A program made the position numbers and the translations under genes. A model generated the notes under the pieces. The model was not told the DNA's origin. It saw only the letters and a list, made by a program, of their open reading frames with translations, and did no database searches. This document shows, piece after piece, positions 1 to 5,958 of a DNA stretch of 6,404 bases. Position 1 is the stretch's first letter, and each line of letters begins with the position of its first letter. The stretch is from Candidatus Zixiibacteriota bacterium (GTDB lineage: Bacteria; Zixibacteria; MSB-5A5; GN15; FEB-12): assembly GCA_023700785.1 (NCBI GenBank), contig JAMPYH010000161.1, positions 1 through 6,404 of the forward strand, written 5' to 3'.

Positions 1-29
1 CTGAATTTAATGGTATGTGTATAGCTCAT

Positions 30-33
30 GGAG
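30..33 (+). promoter_or_regulatory. Ribosome binding site that sets the porin start
   Basis: GGAG lies six bases before the ATG at 40. The alternative in-frame ATG at 28 has no purine-rich stretch in front of it. This makes 40 the preferred start and gives a signal peptide with a short, positively charged n-region (Met-Gly-Ile-Arg-Arg). The promoter is not resolvable, because only 39 bases of upstream sequence are in the window. Confidence 0.65.
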
Positions 34-39
34 ACTAGG

Positions 40-1512
40 ATGGGGATTCGTCGAATCGCTGTTGCTTCAGTCCTGGCCCTCGCGCTGCTTGGTTCATCGG
101 CACTCGCCGCCGGTTTCGCTAATACCGGTGTCGGTCTGAAAGCACGCGCTATGGGTGGCGCTTTCCGCGCCGTTGCGGATGACTGGAGCGCCGCAATGTA
201 TAACCCGGCCGGATATGCCTTTCTAAAGGACAATCAACTGGGAGGTAATGCCGCTTTCATGCATCTGCGTAATGACATGACCCCGAACTACCGCCTCGGC
301 GGCGAGTACGAGGTTGGCGTCTTTAACGACGTTACGCTCTATAACCAGCATGAAATACTGTCCAATCCGTCGGCGGGGATCGTCTTCCGCCTGCCCGTCT
401 GGGGCGAGACCGTTTTTGGTCTCTCCGCGTACCAGCGGTTTGATTACAACATCTCATGGACCGCGTTCAGCCCGCTTCGCGCGTATAACGACTCAGTCGA
501 CTCCTATCTGCCGGCTGATCAATACCGCAACAATCTCGATGTCGTCACTTTCCAGTTGACCGCGGCTCGCGAGTTCATCCCTGAGAAGCTGTCGATCGGT
601 ATCGGGCTTCAGTTGCTTCGCGGCGATCTGGTGTTCAACAACGTCAACTTCCGCACCACCCCAATGACCGAGGAGCCGTGGGTTGACGAGCCCTATCGCA
701 ATGTCCCCGAGCTGTCTCGAAACGACGGCAATGGCTGGGGCTTTGGTCTGAATCTCGGAATGTTGTACAAACTTGACCCGAAGACGCACCTGGCGCTCAC
801 GCTGGATGTTCCGTTTGATATCGATATCAGCGGCGATGCCCGCCTCGATTTCATTCTCCCGAAGATCAACGCGTTGTTGATCCCCGGCAGCCCGGTCGGC
901 CCGGGTACACTTGGGTATCTGTTCGCCAACGGCGACAATATCGACCTGCCGGCGTCTTTTGAGACCACACTCAAACTGCCGCCGACTGTCGGCTTTGGTT
1001 TGTCGCGTGAGATCAACGAGAAACTGACCGTCGCGCTCGATGCCGAGTACACCTTCTGGTCTCGCTTCACCGGCTTTGAGTTCACCTATTCCGGACTCGG
1101 CGCGATCCCGCCGATCACTGATGATCCGGCGACCGGCTATGAGTTCTTCTCGGCTCCGCTTGAGAGCAGGGTAGAGTTCCGCAATACAACCAAGATCGCG
1201 GGGGGTGTTTCCTATGACGCGCTCACATACCTGACGCTCTTTGGCGGTCTCTCTTTTGACCAGGGGGCCAGCCGGGATGGTGTCGCGTTCATACCGCAAT
1301 TCGCGGATACCGGCGACAAGATCGGCGTCAGCGGCGGACTGCAGTTCCATGTCCAGCGGTGGGATCTTGGGATCGCGACCGCGTACACCAAGTACGATGA
1401 TGCCACCATCACCAGCATGGATAAAGACCTGGATGGCGTATTGGAAGGTTTCCCCGGCGACTTCACCGCCAAAACCTATGAAACGATCCTGTCGTTCAAC
1501 TATCGGTTCTAG
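40..1512 (+). CDS. OmpP1/FadL-family outer membrane transport protein
   Basis: The product is a 490-residue outer-membrane beta-barrel, probably a channel for hydrophobic substrates, as FadL and toluene transporters are. Residues 1-23 form a signal peptide: Arg4-Arg5, a hydrophobic core, and Ala-Leu-Ala cleaved before Ala24-Gly25-Phe26. The mature protein therefore begins with the short hydrophobic N-terminus usual in this family. Residues 33-60 carry the family signature, with Gly-Leu-Lys-Ala-Arg-Ala-Met-Gly-Gly-Ala-Phe followed by Ala-Asp-Asp and Asn-Pro-Ala-Gly. The rest alternates in amphipathic beta-strand style and ends in Tyr-Arg-Phe, the terminal-aromatic signal for barrel insertion. 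Length is somewhat above that of typical FadL. A DxDxDG loop near residue 461 may bind calcium on the cell surface. The next gene follows after 12 bases, so the two are probably co-transcribed. The substrate cannot be read from the sequence. PorV-like or UPF0164-like barrels share the N-terminal motif and remain an alternative. Confidence 0.85.
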   Translation: MGIRRIAVASVLALALLGSSALAAGFANTGVGLKARAMGGAFRAVADDWSAAMYNPAGYAFLKDNQLGGNAAFMHLRNDMTPNYRLGGEYEVGVFNDVTLYNQHEILSNPSAGIVFRLPVWGETVFGLSAYQRFDYNISWTAFSPLRAYNDSVDSYLPADQYRNNLDVVTFQLTAAREFIPEKLSIGIGLQLLRGDLVFNNVNFRTTPMTEEPWVDEPYRNVPELSRNDGNGWGFGLNLGMLYKLDPKTHLALTLDVPFDIDISGDARLDFILPKINALLIPGSPVGPGTLGYLFANGDNIDLPASFETTLKLPPTVGFGLSREINEKLTVALDAEYTFWSRFTGFEFTYSGLGAIPPITDDPATGYEFFSAPLESRVEFRNTTKIAGGVSYDALTYLTLFGGLSFDQGASRDGVAFIPQFADTGDKIGVSGGLQFHVQRWDLGIATAYTKYDDATITSMDKDLDGVLEGFPGDFTAKTYETILSFNYRF

Positions 1513-1515
1513 GAG
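1511..1515 (+). promoter_or_regulatory. Ribosome binding site overlapping the porin stop codon
   Basis: AGGAG overlaps the last two bases of the TAG stop of the porin gene (1510-1512). It sits three bases before ATG 1519 and nine bases before ATG 1525. The second spacing is the more usual one. The overlap suggests translational coupling between porin and lipoprotein. Confidence 0.6.
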
Positions 1516-1524
1516 AGAATGCTG

Positions 1525-2796
1525 ATGCGACGCACGATATATATAAGCACGGTCCTGGCCGCACTGGCGGTATTGGTCATGGCTGGATGCTCCGATCGCG
1601 GCACCAATGTGCCGACCCGCACCGACACGTTCGGCTACACCTGGGTCCCGCTGTCGAACCCGCCATTCGCGCCGGAACTGACTCTCCAGCGCGGTAATCC
1701 GAACGGCCAGCTCAAACTGGCTATCTGGGCGCCGCCGCAGGTGATCCCCGGCAACGCGCCGGCCTCTTTGCTGCTCCTGCTTGCCCCCGGCGAGTCAAGT
1801 CAGTGGTTTTATCTCGAGCGCGGTCTGCATAAGATCTGCAATGAGATGATCGCCAACGGCGAGATCGATCCGATGGTGGTGGTCTGTGTCGGGAACGACG
1901 AGATGTTCGGCGGTTATTTCTACGGCAACTCTCTGCCCGCCGGCTTCTACGATGAGGTCATTGGCGACGCGCTCGTCGATCACCTGCAGTTCCTCTATCC
2001 GAGTCTGATCAATAATCCCGCTCGGCGCGGTATCGGCGGTATCGGTCAGGGCGCCTACGGCGCGTTTCGCGCCGCGATCAAAAATCCCGGTGTTTTCACC
2101 TCGATCACCGCGGTCGATGGCCCGCTTGATTTTGACGGCGCCGACGGCGAGTCCGGCTTCATGACCTTGTTTAATGACGTGCTGTTCGAGAACGGCCTCT
2201 CAGTCGCCACCGGCTACAGCCGTGTTGATCCGGCCCGCCGTATCGACTCATCGTCCGCCAATCCGGTCACCCGGATGTTTATCGGCGGTTCAGTCGCGTT
2301 CTCGCCCAAGGACACCGGCCTGGTGTCAACCGGGCAGCGACACAACAGCACGCTGAATATCATCGAACGCCGGCAGGTCTCGGATACGCTGACTCAGATC
2401 TCTCATCTGTTGACCGGTCGTATCTCCGGCGGCCCGATCCCGTCCACCGAAGCTATCCGCTTTGACTTCAATCTGCCGTTTGATTCGACCTCCAAAACGC
2501 ACGCGCCGACCTGGCGCCGCTGGATGGCGAACAATCTGGATACCATGTTGGTCAAACAGGGCGGCAGCGCTCTTGACAATATCGATATCTGGTTGGCCAC
2601 CACTCCCGAAGCCCGCTACACCTTCCATGATCAGACCGTCTCCTTCCGCGATTTCCTGATGGATGACATGGGTCTGTCTGTGGATACCCTGACCTATATG
2701 GGGTATCCGGGTAATCCGGCGCATGACTACGAGTATGTTTATTATCTCCTGAAAGAGATGATCAAGTATCACGCTGATCATTTCCGGGGGAACTGA
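1525..2796 (+). CDS. Esterase D-family alpha/beta-hydrolase lipoprotein, nucleophile Ser replaced by Gly
   Basis: The product has 423 residues. Residues 1-22 are a lipoprotein signal: Arg2-Arg3, a hydrophobic core, and the lipobox Val-Met-Ala-Gly-Cys22. Ser follows the Cys, which by the E. coli sorting rule favours the outer membrane. The body matches the putative esterase family (PF00756): a run of leucines leading to Ala-Pro-Gly-Glu-Ser near residues 86-95, then 'Pro-Met-Val-Val-Val-Cys-Val-Gly', and a Gly-rich elbow before 'Ala-Phe-Arg-Ala-Ala'. In active members the elbow reads Gly-x-Ser-x-Gly. Here it is Gly-Ile-Gly-Gln-Gly with Gly174 in the Ser position (codon GGT, 2044-2046). The C-terminal His-Asp (His400) expected for the triad is kept. 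A Glu near 362 sits roughly where the acid would be. Catalysis by the normal mechanism is therefore unlikely, and a ligand-binding or structural role with the upstream porin is an inference. ATG 1519 would add two residues. A single-base sequencing error (AGT read as GGT) is also possible. Confidence 0.8.
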   Translation: MRRTIYISTVLAALAVLVMAGCSDRGTNVPTRTDTFGYTWVPLSNPPFAPELTLQRGNPNGQLKLAIWAPPQVIPGNAPASLLLLLAPGESSQWFYLERGLHKICNEMIANGEIDPMVVVCVGNDEMFGGYFYGNSLPAGFYDEVIGDALVDHLQFLYPSLINNPARRGIGGIGQGAYGAFRAAIKNPGVFTSITAVDGPLDFDGADGESGFMTLFNDVLFENGLSVATGYSRVDPARRIDSSSANPVTRMFIGGSVAFSPKDTGLVSTGQRHNSTLNIIERRQVSDTLTQISHLLTGRISGGPIPSTEAIRFDFNLPFDSTSKTHAPTWRRWMANNLDTMLVKQGGSALDNIDIWLATTPEARYTFHDQTVSFRDFLMDDMGLSVDTLTYMGYPGNPAHDYEYVYYLLKEMIKYHADHFRGN

Positions 2797-2829
2797 TAGG
2801 TCAGAACTATCGAACCGCTAGACTGTTCT

Positions 2830-2858
2830 AACCCGGAGAATCTGATTCTCCGGGTTTT
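2830..2858 (+). terminator. Rho-independent terminator or attenuator hairpin
   Basis: A perfect 11-bp inverted repeat (2830-2840 with 2846-2856) encloses the 5-base loop TCTGA. It is followed by a short T-run, TTTT at 2855-2858, and then CTCTT. The GC-rich stem centre fits an intrinsic terminator for the porin-lipoprotein operon. The T-run is short, so termination may be partial. The hairpin ends only about 20 bases before the ATG of the LmbE gene, leaving no room for a promoter in between. It would therefore sit in the leader of any transcript that starts upstream. Confidence 0.7.
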
Positions 2859-2867
2859 CTCTTGGCG

Positions 2868-2873
2868 AGAGGA
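2868..2873 (+). promoter_or_regulatory. Ribosome binding site that sets the deacetylase start
   Basis: AGAGGA lies just before ATG 2877. A TTG at 2862 in the same frame would overlap the terminator tail and place this site inside the coding region, so 2877 is the better start. Confidence 0.6.
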
Positions 2874-2876
2874 ACT

Positions 2877-3599
2877 ATGAGCACATCCTACGACCTGTTG
2901 TCCATCGGCGCGCATCCCGATGATGTCGAAGTAGGCACCGGCGGTGTCCTGATCGATCTCCACCGGCGCGGCTACAAATGCGGCCTGGTGATCCTGACGC
3001 AAGGCGAAATGGGGACCGGCGGCACGCCCGAGATCCGCGCGCGGGAAGTGAAGGAAGCGGCGGGGATCCTCGGGGCGGATATTATCGAGACCTTCGACTG
3101 GGGCGACACGCGGCTGGAGGACAGCTATGAAAAGCGACTGGAGATCGCCCGGATCATTCGCCAAACCAAACCAAAGATCATTCTCGCCCCCTATCCCCAT
3201 GTCGGCCACGGGCGGCGCCAGTCGCACCCGGATCATGTCGCGTCGGGAGTTATCGCCATCAACGCCGCCAATCTGGCGGCGCTCAAAAAGGTCGATATTC
3301 CGGGCGAGCCGCATCTGGTCACTCGCATCTTTCACTATTTCCTCCCGCCGGGCGTCACTCCCAATTTTGTGGTCGATATCACCCCGCACTACGACCAGTG
3401 GATCGCGGCGCTCTCCGCGCATCGCTCTCAGTTTCTCAATCCCGAGAAGTCGCGCGACTATATCGAGAATCTGACCGCCATGGCGCGGTCGTTCGGCATG
3501 CAGGCCCGCTGCAAATACGGCCAGGGGTTTTACGCGGTCGAACCAGTGCTGGTAAAAGACATCATGACCCTTTCCGAGGAGCAGACCGGCAACGTCTGA
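2877..3599 (+). CDS. LmbE/PIG-L family zinc deacetylase, BshB1-like
   Basis: The protein has 240 residues and no signal peptide, so it is probably cytoplasmic. The family removes an N-acetyl group from GlcNAc-type substrates using one metal ion. Residues 11-18 read Gly-Ala-His-Pro-Asp-Asp-Val-Glu, the metal-binding and catalytic motif (His13 and Asp16 as ligands, Asp15 as base by analogy with MshB). His117-Pro-Asp-His120 is the second motif and supplies the remaining ligand. The Gly-Glu-Met-Gly-Thr segment (43-47), 'Asn-Phe-Val-Val-Asp-Ile' and a late 'His-Arg-Ser-Gln-Phe' resemble BshB1, which deacetylates GlcNAc-malate in bacillithiol synthesis. Overall length is about right for that enzyme. 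No other bacillithiol genes (bshA, bshC) are in the window, and the His-Gly-Arg-Arg-Gln insertion just before HPDH is not what I expect in classic BshB1. The general family call is firm and the specific substrate is not. The gene lies directly after the terminator hairpin. Confidence 0.85.
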   Translation: MSTSYDLLSIGAHPDDVEVGTGGVLIDLHRRGYKCGLVILTQGEMGTGGTPEIRAREVKEAAGILGADIIETFDWGDTRLEDSYEKRLEIARIIRQTKPKIILAPYPHVGHGRRQSHPDHVASGVIAINAANLAALKKVDIPGEPHLVTRIFHYFLPPGVTPNFVVDITPHYDQWIAALSAHRSQFLNPEKSRDYIENLTAMARSFGMQARCKYGQGFYAVEPVLVKDIMTLSEEQTGNV

Positions 3600-3682
3600 G
3601 CCGTCGCGACGCCAATTGCGCCGGATGAATATTCTCGCTACCTTCTCTCATACGAGAGCATTCAATCGAAAGGGATCTTCCG

Positions 3683-5422
3683 ATGCCCGGCGATCGTGCC
3701 AGATCAATTCGAGACAGTAGATCGACTCATTCACTTATCAAGCGGCTGGAGCAGATGCGGGACATGTTTGGCCCGATTGTCGCTCGCGAGCGCGCCAGCC
3801 TCATTCGAACTCTCGGCAAATGCCGAATACTCAACCCATCCGATCTGCTCCTCTATCACGATCTGCTCTGCTTTGTTCGCGCCTATCCCGATGAACAGTC
3901 GCTCGAGAAGCTTGCCGAGCGAGAGTTGCTCGCATTCGGAAAACGAGTGGTCGATTACAAGAAGCTGACACGGGACCGAAAGGGACGACGGCTGGACGAT
4001 TCCGGTATCGAAGGTTCCATCACCTGCTATCAATTCAATTACGACATGACCCGCTATCTGGCGGCACAATATCCCAAGAACTTCCGCGTTAACTGGGACT
4101 CGAGCTCCGTTGACATCTGGTCAACCATGGCGAACCAGATGGGGATGTTGGTCTCGCCGCAGGAGACCGATCCGGTCGACTATGACGATGACTTCGACAT
4201 GGAGGTTTATCTTGATCTTTTTGGCGGCAAAAAGAACCGCATCAAGGCTCTGCTAAATCTTTACGGAAGTTCCGGACTTCCGCCGATCATCCTGCGCGAT
4301 TATTGGGAGTCGCTGGGGATGCTTATCGACTGGGATCTGACCGGAGTCGGATCAGCGCGCAATCTCCAGCGCGTTCCAACGCAAGAGTGCTTTTACCAGC
4401 GGGAGCCGCTCAGGAAGCGGACGAAGGATCTTCGCAAAGAACTTGCCGCCAAACCGGCGCCGCTCCGCCACTGCTCAATGGCCGAAGGTCAGAAATACCT
4501 GGACATTATCAATGAAGCCTTGGCGGTGCGAAACCGCGAACTCTATCCGCTGACCTTTGGTGACCCCGGCGAGGTTTATACGGTCGATGCCGGCAGGGGA
4601 GCGCGGTATATCCTCTATGGCTCACTGCCGGAATACCGTCTGGCGGTCGAAACCAATTACGGCGCGCTGCTGATCCGAAACGGAATTCCGGTCGGCTACG
4701 GTGTCGCCGCGATGCTTCTGGATCGCGCTGAGATCGCTATCAATATCTTCCCGACATTCCGCGGCGGAGAGTCGCCGTACTTCTTCGAGCAGTTTTTCCG
4801 CGTCTTCTACCACCATTTCGGCTCACGCGTCTTTGTCGTCCGCGCCAAGCAGATGGGGTTTGGCGATGAAGAAGCGTTGCTCTCAGGCGCGTTCTGGTTT
4901 TACTACAAGCTCGGCTTCCGCGCGGTCGATCCAGTGGTAAGAAAGCTTGCCGACAAGCAATACGCGCAGATCGCCGCCGACCCGACATATCGAGTGCCTA
5001 TCAGCGTCATGCGCAAACTGTCCAAAACCGATGTCTTCCTGACTGTTGATCCATCGAAGATGAATAGCTATCACGAGATCTCAAGTATCGGTCTTGGCTA
5101 TCGTGTGACCAGAATGATCGGAGAGCGATATCTGGGAGATCGCGCCGCGGCGACGAGGAGATCAACCGAACGAATGATTCAAGTGCTCGGCATCAAGAAT
5201 TTCAATCGATGGACAGAAAACGAACAACGCTCATTCGGCCGTTTGGCTCTGTTGTTCATTCAGACCCCGGGTCTGACCCGCTGGAGTCGAAAAGAAAAAC
5301 AGATCCTTGCTTCTATCATGCGCGCCAAAGGTGGCAAGTTAGAGCGCGAGCACTTGCTCATATCGATCCAGCATCCGAAGCTGAAAGTGGCCGTGGCGAA
5401 GTTGGCGAAACTGCGCCCCTGA
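3683..5422 (+). CDS. Uncharacterised 579-residue protein with a GNAT-like C-terminal half
   Basis: I do not recognise this gene as a named family. It begins at an ATG seven bases after AGGGA (3671-3675). There is no signal peptide or membrane segment, so it is probably cytoplasmic. The N-terminus (1-60) is basic and helical. Residues 60-260 include an acidic patch, Tyr167-Asp-Asp-Asp-Phe-Asp, and a 'Gly-Leu-Pro-Pro' turn. From about 305 to 420 the pattern suggests a GNAT acyltransferase fold: strands around 'Gly-Ile-Pro-Val-Gly-Tyr-Gly', then Ile-Asn-Ile-Phe-Pro-Thr-Phe-Arg360-Gly-Gly-Glu-Ser, which looks like the acyl-CoA pyrophosphate loop. Next comes a helix, and then Phe406-Tyr-Tyr-Lys-Leu-Gly-Phe-Arg413, like the usual GNAT 'fYeklGF' strand. 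The last 150 residues are basic and mainly helical. The gene stands 83 bases after the deacetylase and may be read with it or from its own promoter; no convincing promoter was seen. It is clearly coding, with a long frame, an RBS and consistent composition. The acyltransferase idea is inference. Confidence 0.75.
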   Translation: MPGDRARSIRDSRSTHSLIKRLEQMRDMFGPIVARERASLIRTLGKCRILNPSDLLLYHDLLCFVRAYPDEQSLEKLAERELLAFGKRVVDYKKLTRDRKGRRLDDSGIEGSITCYQFNYDMTRYLAAQYPKNFRVNWDSSSVDIWSTMANQMGMLVSPQETDPVDYDDDFDMEVYLDLFGGKKNRIKALLNLYGSSGLPPIILRDYWESLGMLIDWDLTGVGSARNLQRVPTQECFYQREPLRKRTKDLRKELAAKPAPLRHCSMAEGQKYLDIINEALAVRNRELYPLTFGDPGEVYTVDAGRGARYILYGSLPEYRLAVETNYGALLIRNGIPVGYGVAAMLLDRAEIAINIFPTFRGGESPYFFEQFFRVFYHHFGSRVFVVRAKQMGFGDEEALLSGAFWFYYKLGFRAVDPVVRKLADKQYAQIAADPTYRVPISVMRKLSKTDVFLTVDPSKMNSYHEISSIGLGYRVTRMIGERYLGDRAAATRRSTERMIQVLGIKNFNRWTENEQRSFGRLALLFIQTPGLTRWSRKEKQILASIMRAKGGKLEREHLLISIQHPKLKVAVAKLAKLRP

Positions 5423-5505
5423 TCGACTAATCTGCATTCCTCCCATTTTCAATGACATCCCCTGTCAGTGACACTTCCTACAATTCTTACTAGAATCGCG
5501 TGTAA

Positions 5506-5556
5506 CGTCATTGCGAGGAGCATGGCGACGCTTCGTTGCCGGCGGCGAAGCAACCT
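5506..5556 (+). repeat. Left copy of the cassette inverted repeat
   Basis: The copy begins CGTCATTGCGAGGAGC and ends GAAGCAACCT. Its core can fold as GCTTCG (5530-5535) with CGAAGC (5546-5551), extended inward by two G-U pairs and one G-C pair around a CCGG loop. From memory, intergenic repeats with a CATTGCGAGGAGC...GAAGCAA layout recur in many unrelated bacterial genomes; this was not checked here. Confidence 0.8.
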
Positions 5557-5565
5557 CTATAAAGT

Positions 5566-5569
5566 GAGG
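5566..5569 (+). promoter_or_regulatory. Ribosome binding site that sets the GIY-YIG start
   Basis: GAGG lies six bases before ATG 5576, better spaced than for ATG 5582. It argues against the in-frame GTG at 5468, whose extra 36 codons would be read through the left repeat. Confidence 0.6.
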
Positions 5570-5575
5570 CCTTTT

Positions 5576-5860
5576 ATGCCGATGTCTTACGTTTACATCA
5601 TGACCAACAAACGTAACACCGTACTCTACACCGGCGTAACTGCCGATCTAGCGCGACGTGTCGCACAACACAAGGCGGGACAAGGTGGCGATTTTACAAG
5701 CAGGTACCGCGCCACCAAGCTTGTGTACTTCGAGTCATTCGAGGATATCACGCTGGCGATCGCTCGCGAGAAGCAGATCAAAGGCGGATCGAGAGCGCGA
5801 AAGATCTATCTGGTTGAGAAGGAGAACCCGAACTGGAATGATCTAAGTGGGGAGATATAA
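5576..5860 (+). CDS. Small GIY-YIG nuclease domain protein (UPF0213/YhbQ-like)
   Basis: This 94-residue single-domain protein has the GIY-YIG endonuclease fold and probably cuts or nicks DNA with a divalent metal. The GIY element is Tyr5-Val-Tyr7 and the YIG element is Tyr18-Thr-Gly20, followed by Val-Thr-Ala-Asp-Leu. Arg27/Arg28 in 'Leu-Ala-Arg-Arg-Val' fits the conserved Arg. Glu65 in 'Ala-Arg-Glu-Lys-Gln-Ile-Lys' fits the metal-binding Glu. The tail Asn84-Pro-Asn-Trp-Asn-Asp-Leu is characteristic of the standalone UPF0213-type proteins. Length is normal and all core residues are present, so it looks intact. It has no separate DNA-binding domain, unlike phage homing endonucleases. Its position tightly between inverted repeats suggests that the repeats are its substrate or travel with it; that is inference. 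The alternative is a host repair-type YhbQ protein that happens to sit between repeats. Confidence 0.88.
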   Translation: MPMSYVYIMTNKRNTVLYTGVTADLARRVAQHKAGQGGDFTSRYRATKLVYFESFEDITLAIAREKQIKGGSRARKIYLVEKENPNWNDLSGEI

Positions 5861-5872
5861 CTACTTCTCTCA

Positions 5873-5924
5873 AGGTTGCTTCGTCGCTCGTCCGCCGGAG
5901 GTGGACGTGCTCCTCGCAATGACG
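5873..5924 (-). repeat. Right copy of the cassette inverted repeat
   Basis: Read on the minus strand it starts with the same 16 bases as the left copy and ends with the same GAAGCAACCT. The middle differs in sequence from the left copy but also folds: 5890-5896 pairs with 5900-5906 as a 7-bp stem with one G-U pair around a GGA loop. It lies between the nuclease stop and the convergent minus-strand gene and could double as a transcript-end structure, although no T-run follows. Confidence 0.8.
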
Positions 5925-5958
5925 AATGTCCAAAGTTGTGGATTTTATTAGGGCTGTA

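Larger units (their letters stand above)
5506..5924. mobile_element. Repeat-bounded GIY-YIG cassette (putative miniature mobile unit)
   Basis: A 419-bp unit contains one small endonuclease gene between two inverted copies of a repeat of about 51 bp. The outer 16 bases of the copies are exact reverse complements (5506-5521 and 5909-5924), as are the inner 10 bases (5547-5556 and 5873-5882). Spacing between these blocks is 25 bases on the left and 26 on the right. Almost nothing else is in the unit: the gene starts 20 bases after the left copy and ends 12 bases before the right copy. No transposase is present and no target duplication beyond a trivial AA at each edge was seen. Mobility is inferred from the architecture. 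Confidence 0.55.

Noticed and set aside
493..1350. 285-residue open frame on the minus strand inside the porin gene
   Set aside because: It lies wholly antisense to a well-supported beta-barrel gene, has a low-complexity charged composition and no recognisable domain, and is expected by chance in GC-rich coding DNA.
2778..3422. 214-residue minus-strand open frame across the terminator and deacetylase
   Set aside because: It is antisense to the LmbE gene with its conserved metal motifs, shows no family features, and crosses a transcription terminator.
3645..3658. CTCTC-ATAC-GAGAG hairpin between the deacetylase and the 579-residue gene
   Set aside because: The stem is only five pairs, with no T-run, close to the next RBS. 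It is too weak to call a terminator or regulator.
5536..5563. Promoter-like TTGCCG, 16 bases, TATAAA before the GIY-YIG gene
   Set aside because: Transcription would begin near 5570, downstream of the ribosome binding site at 5566-5569, so it would drop the site that sets the start. The match is also modest at the -35 box.
5468..5575. GTG start at 5468 extending the GIY-YIG protein by 36 residues
   Set aside because: The extension is read through the left inverted repeat, has no domain sense, and ATG 5576 has a well-spaced RBS directly before the GIY motif.
5506..5924. Two repeat copies considered as a CRISPR or tandem array
   Set aside because: There are only two copies, inverted, about 316 bases apart with a gene between them, so the layout is not an array.
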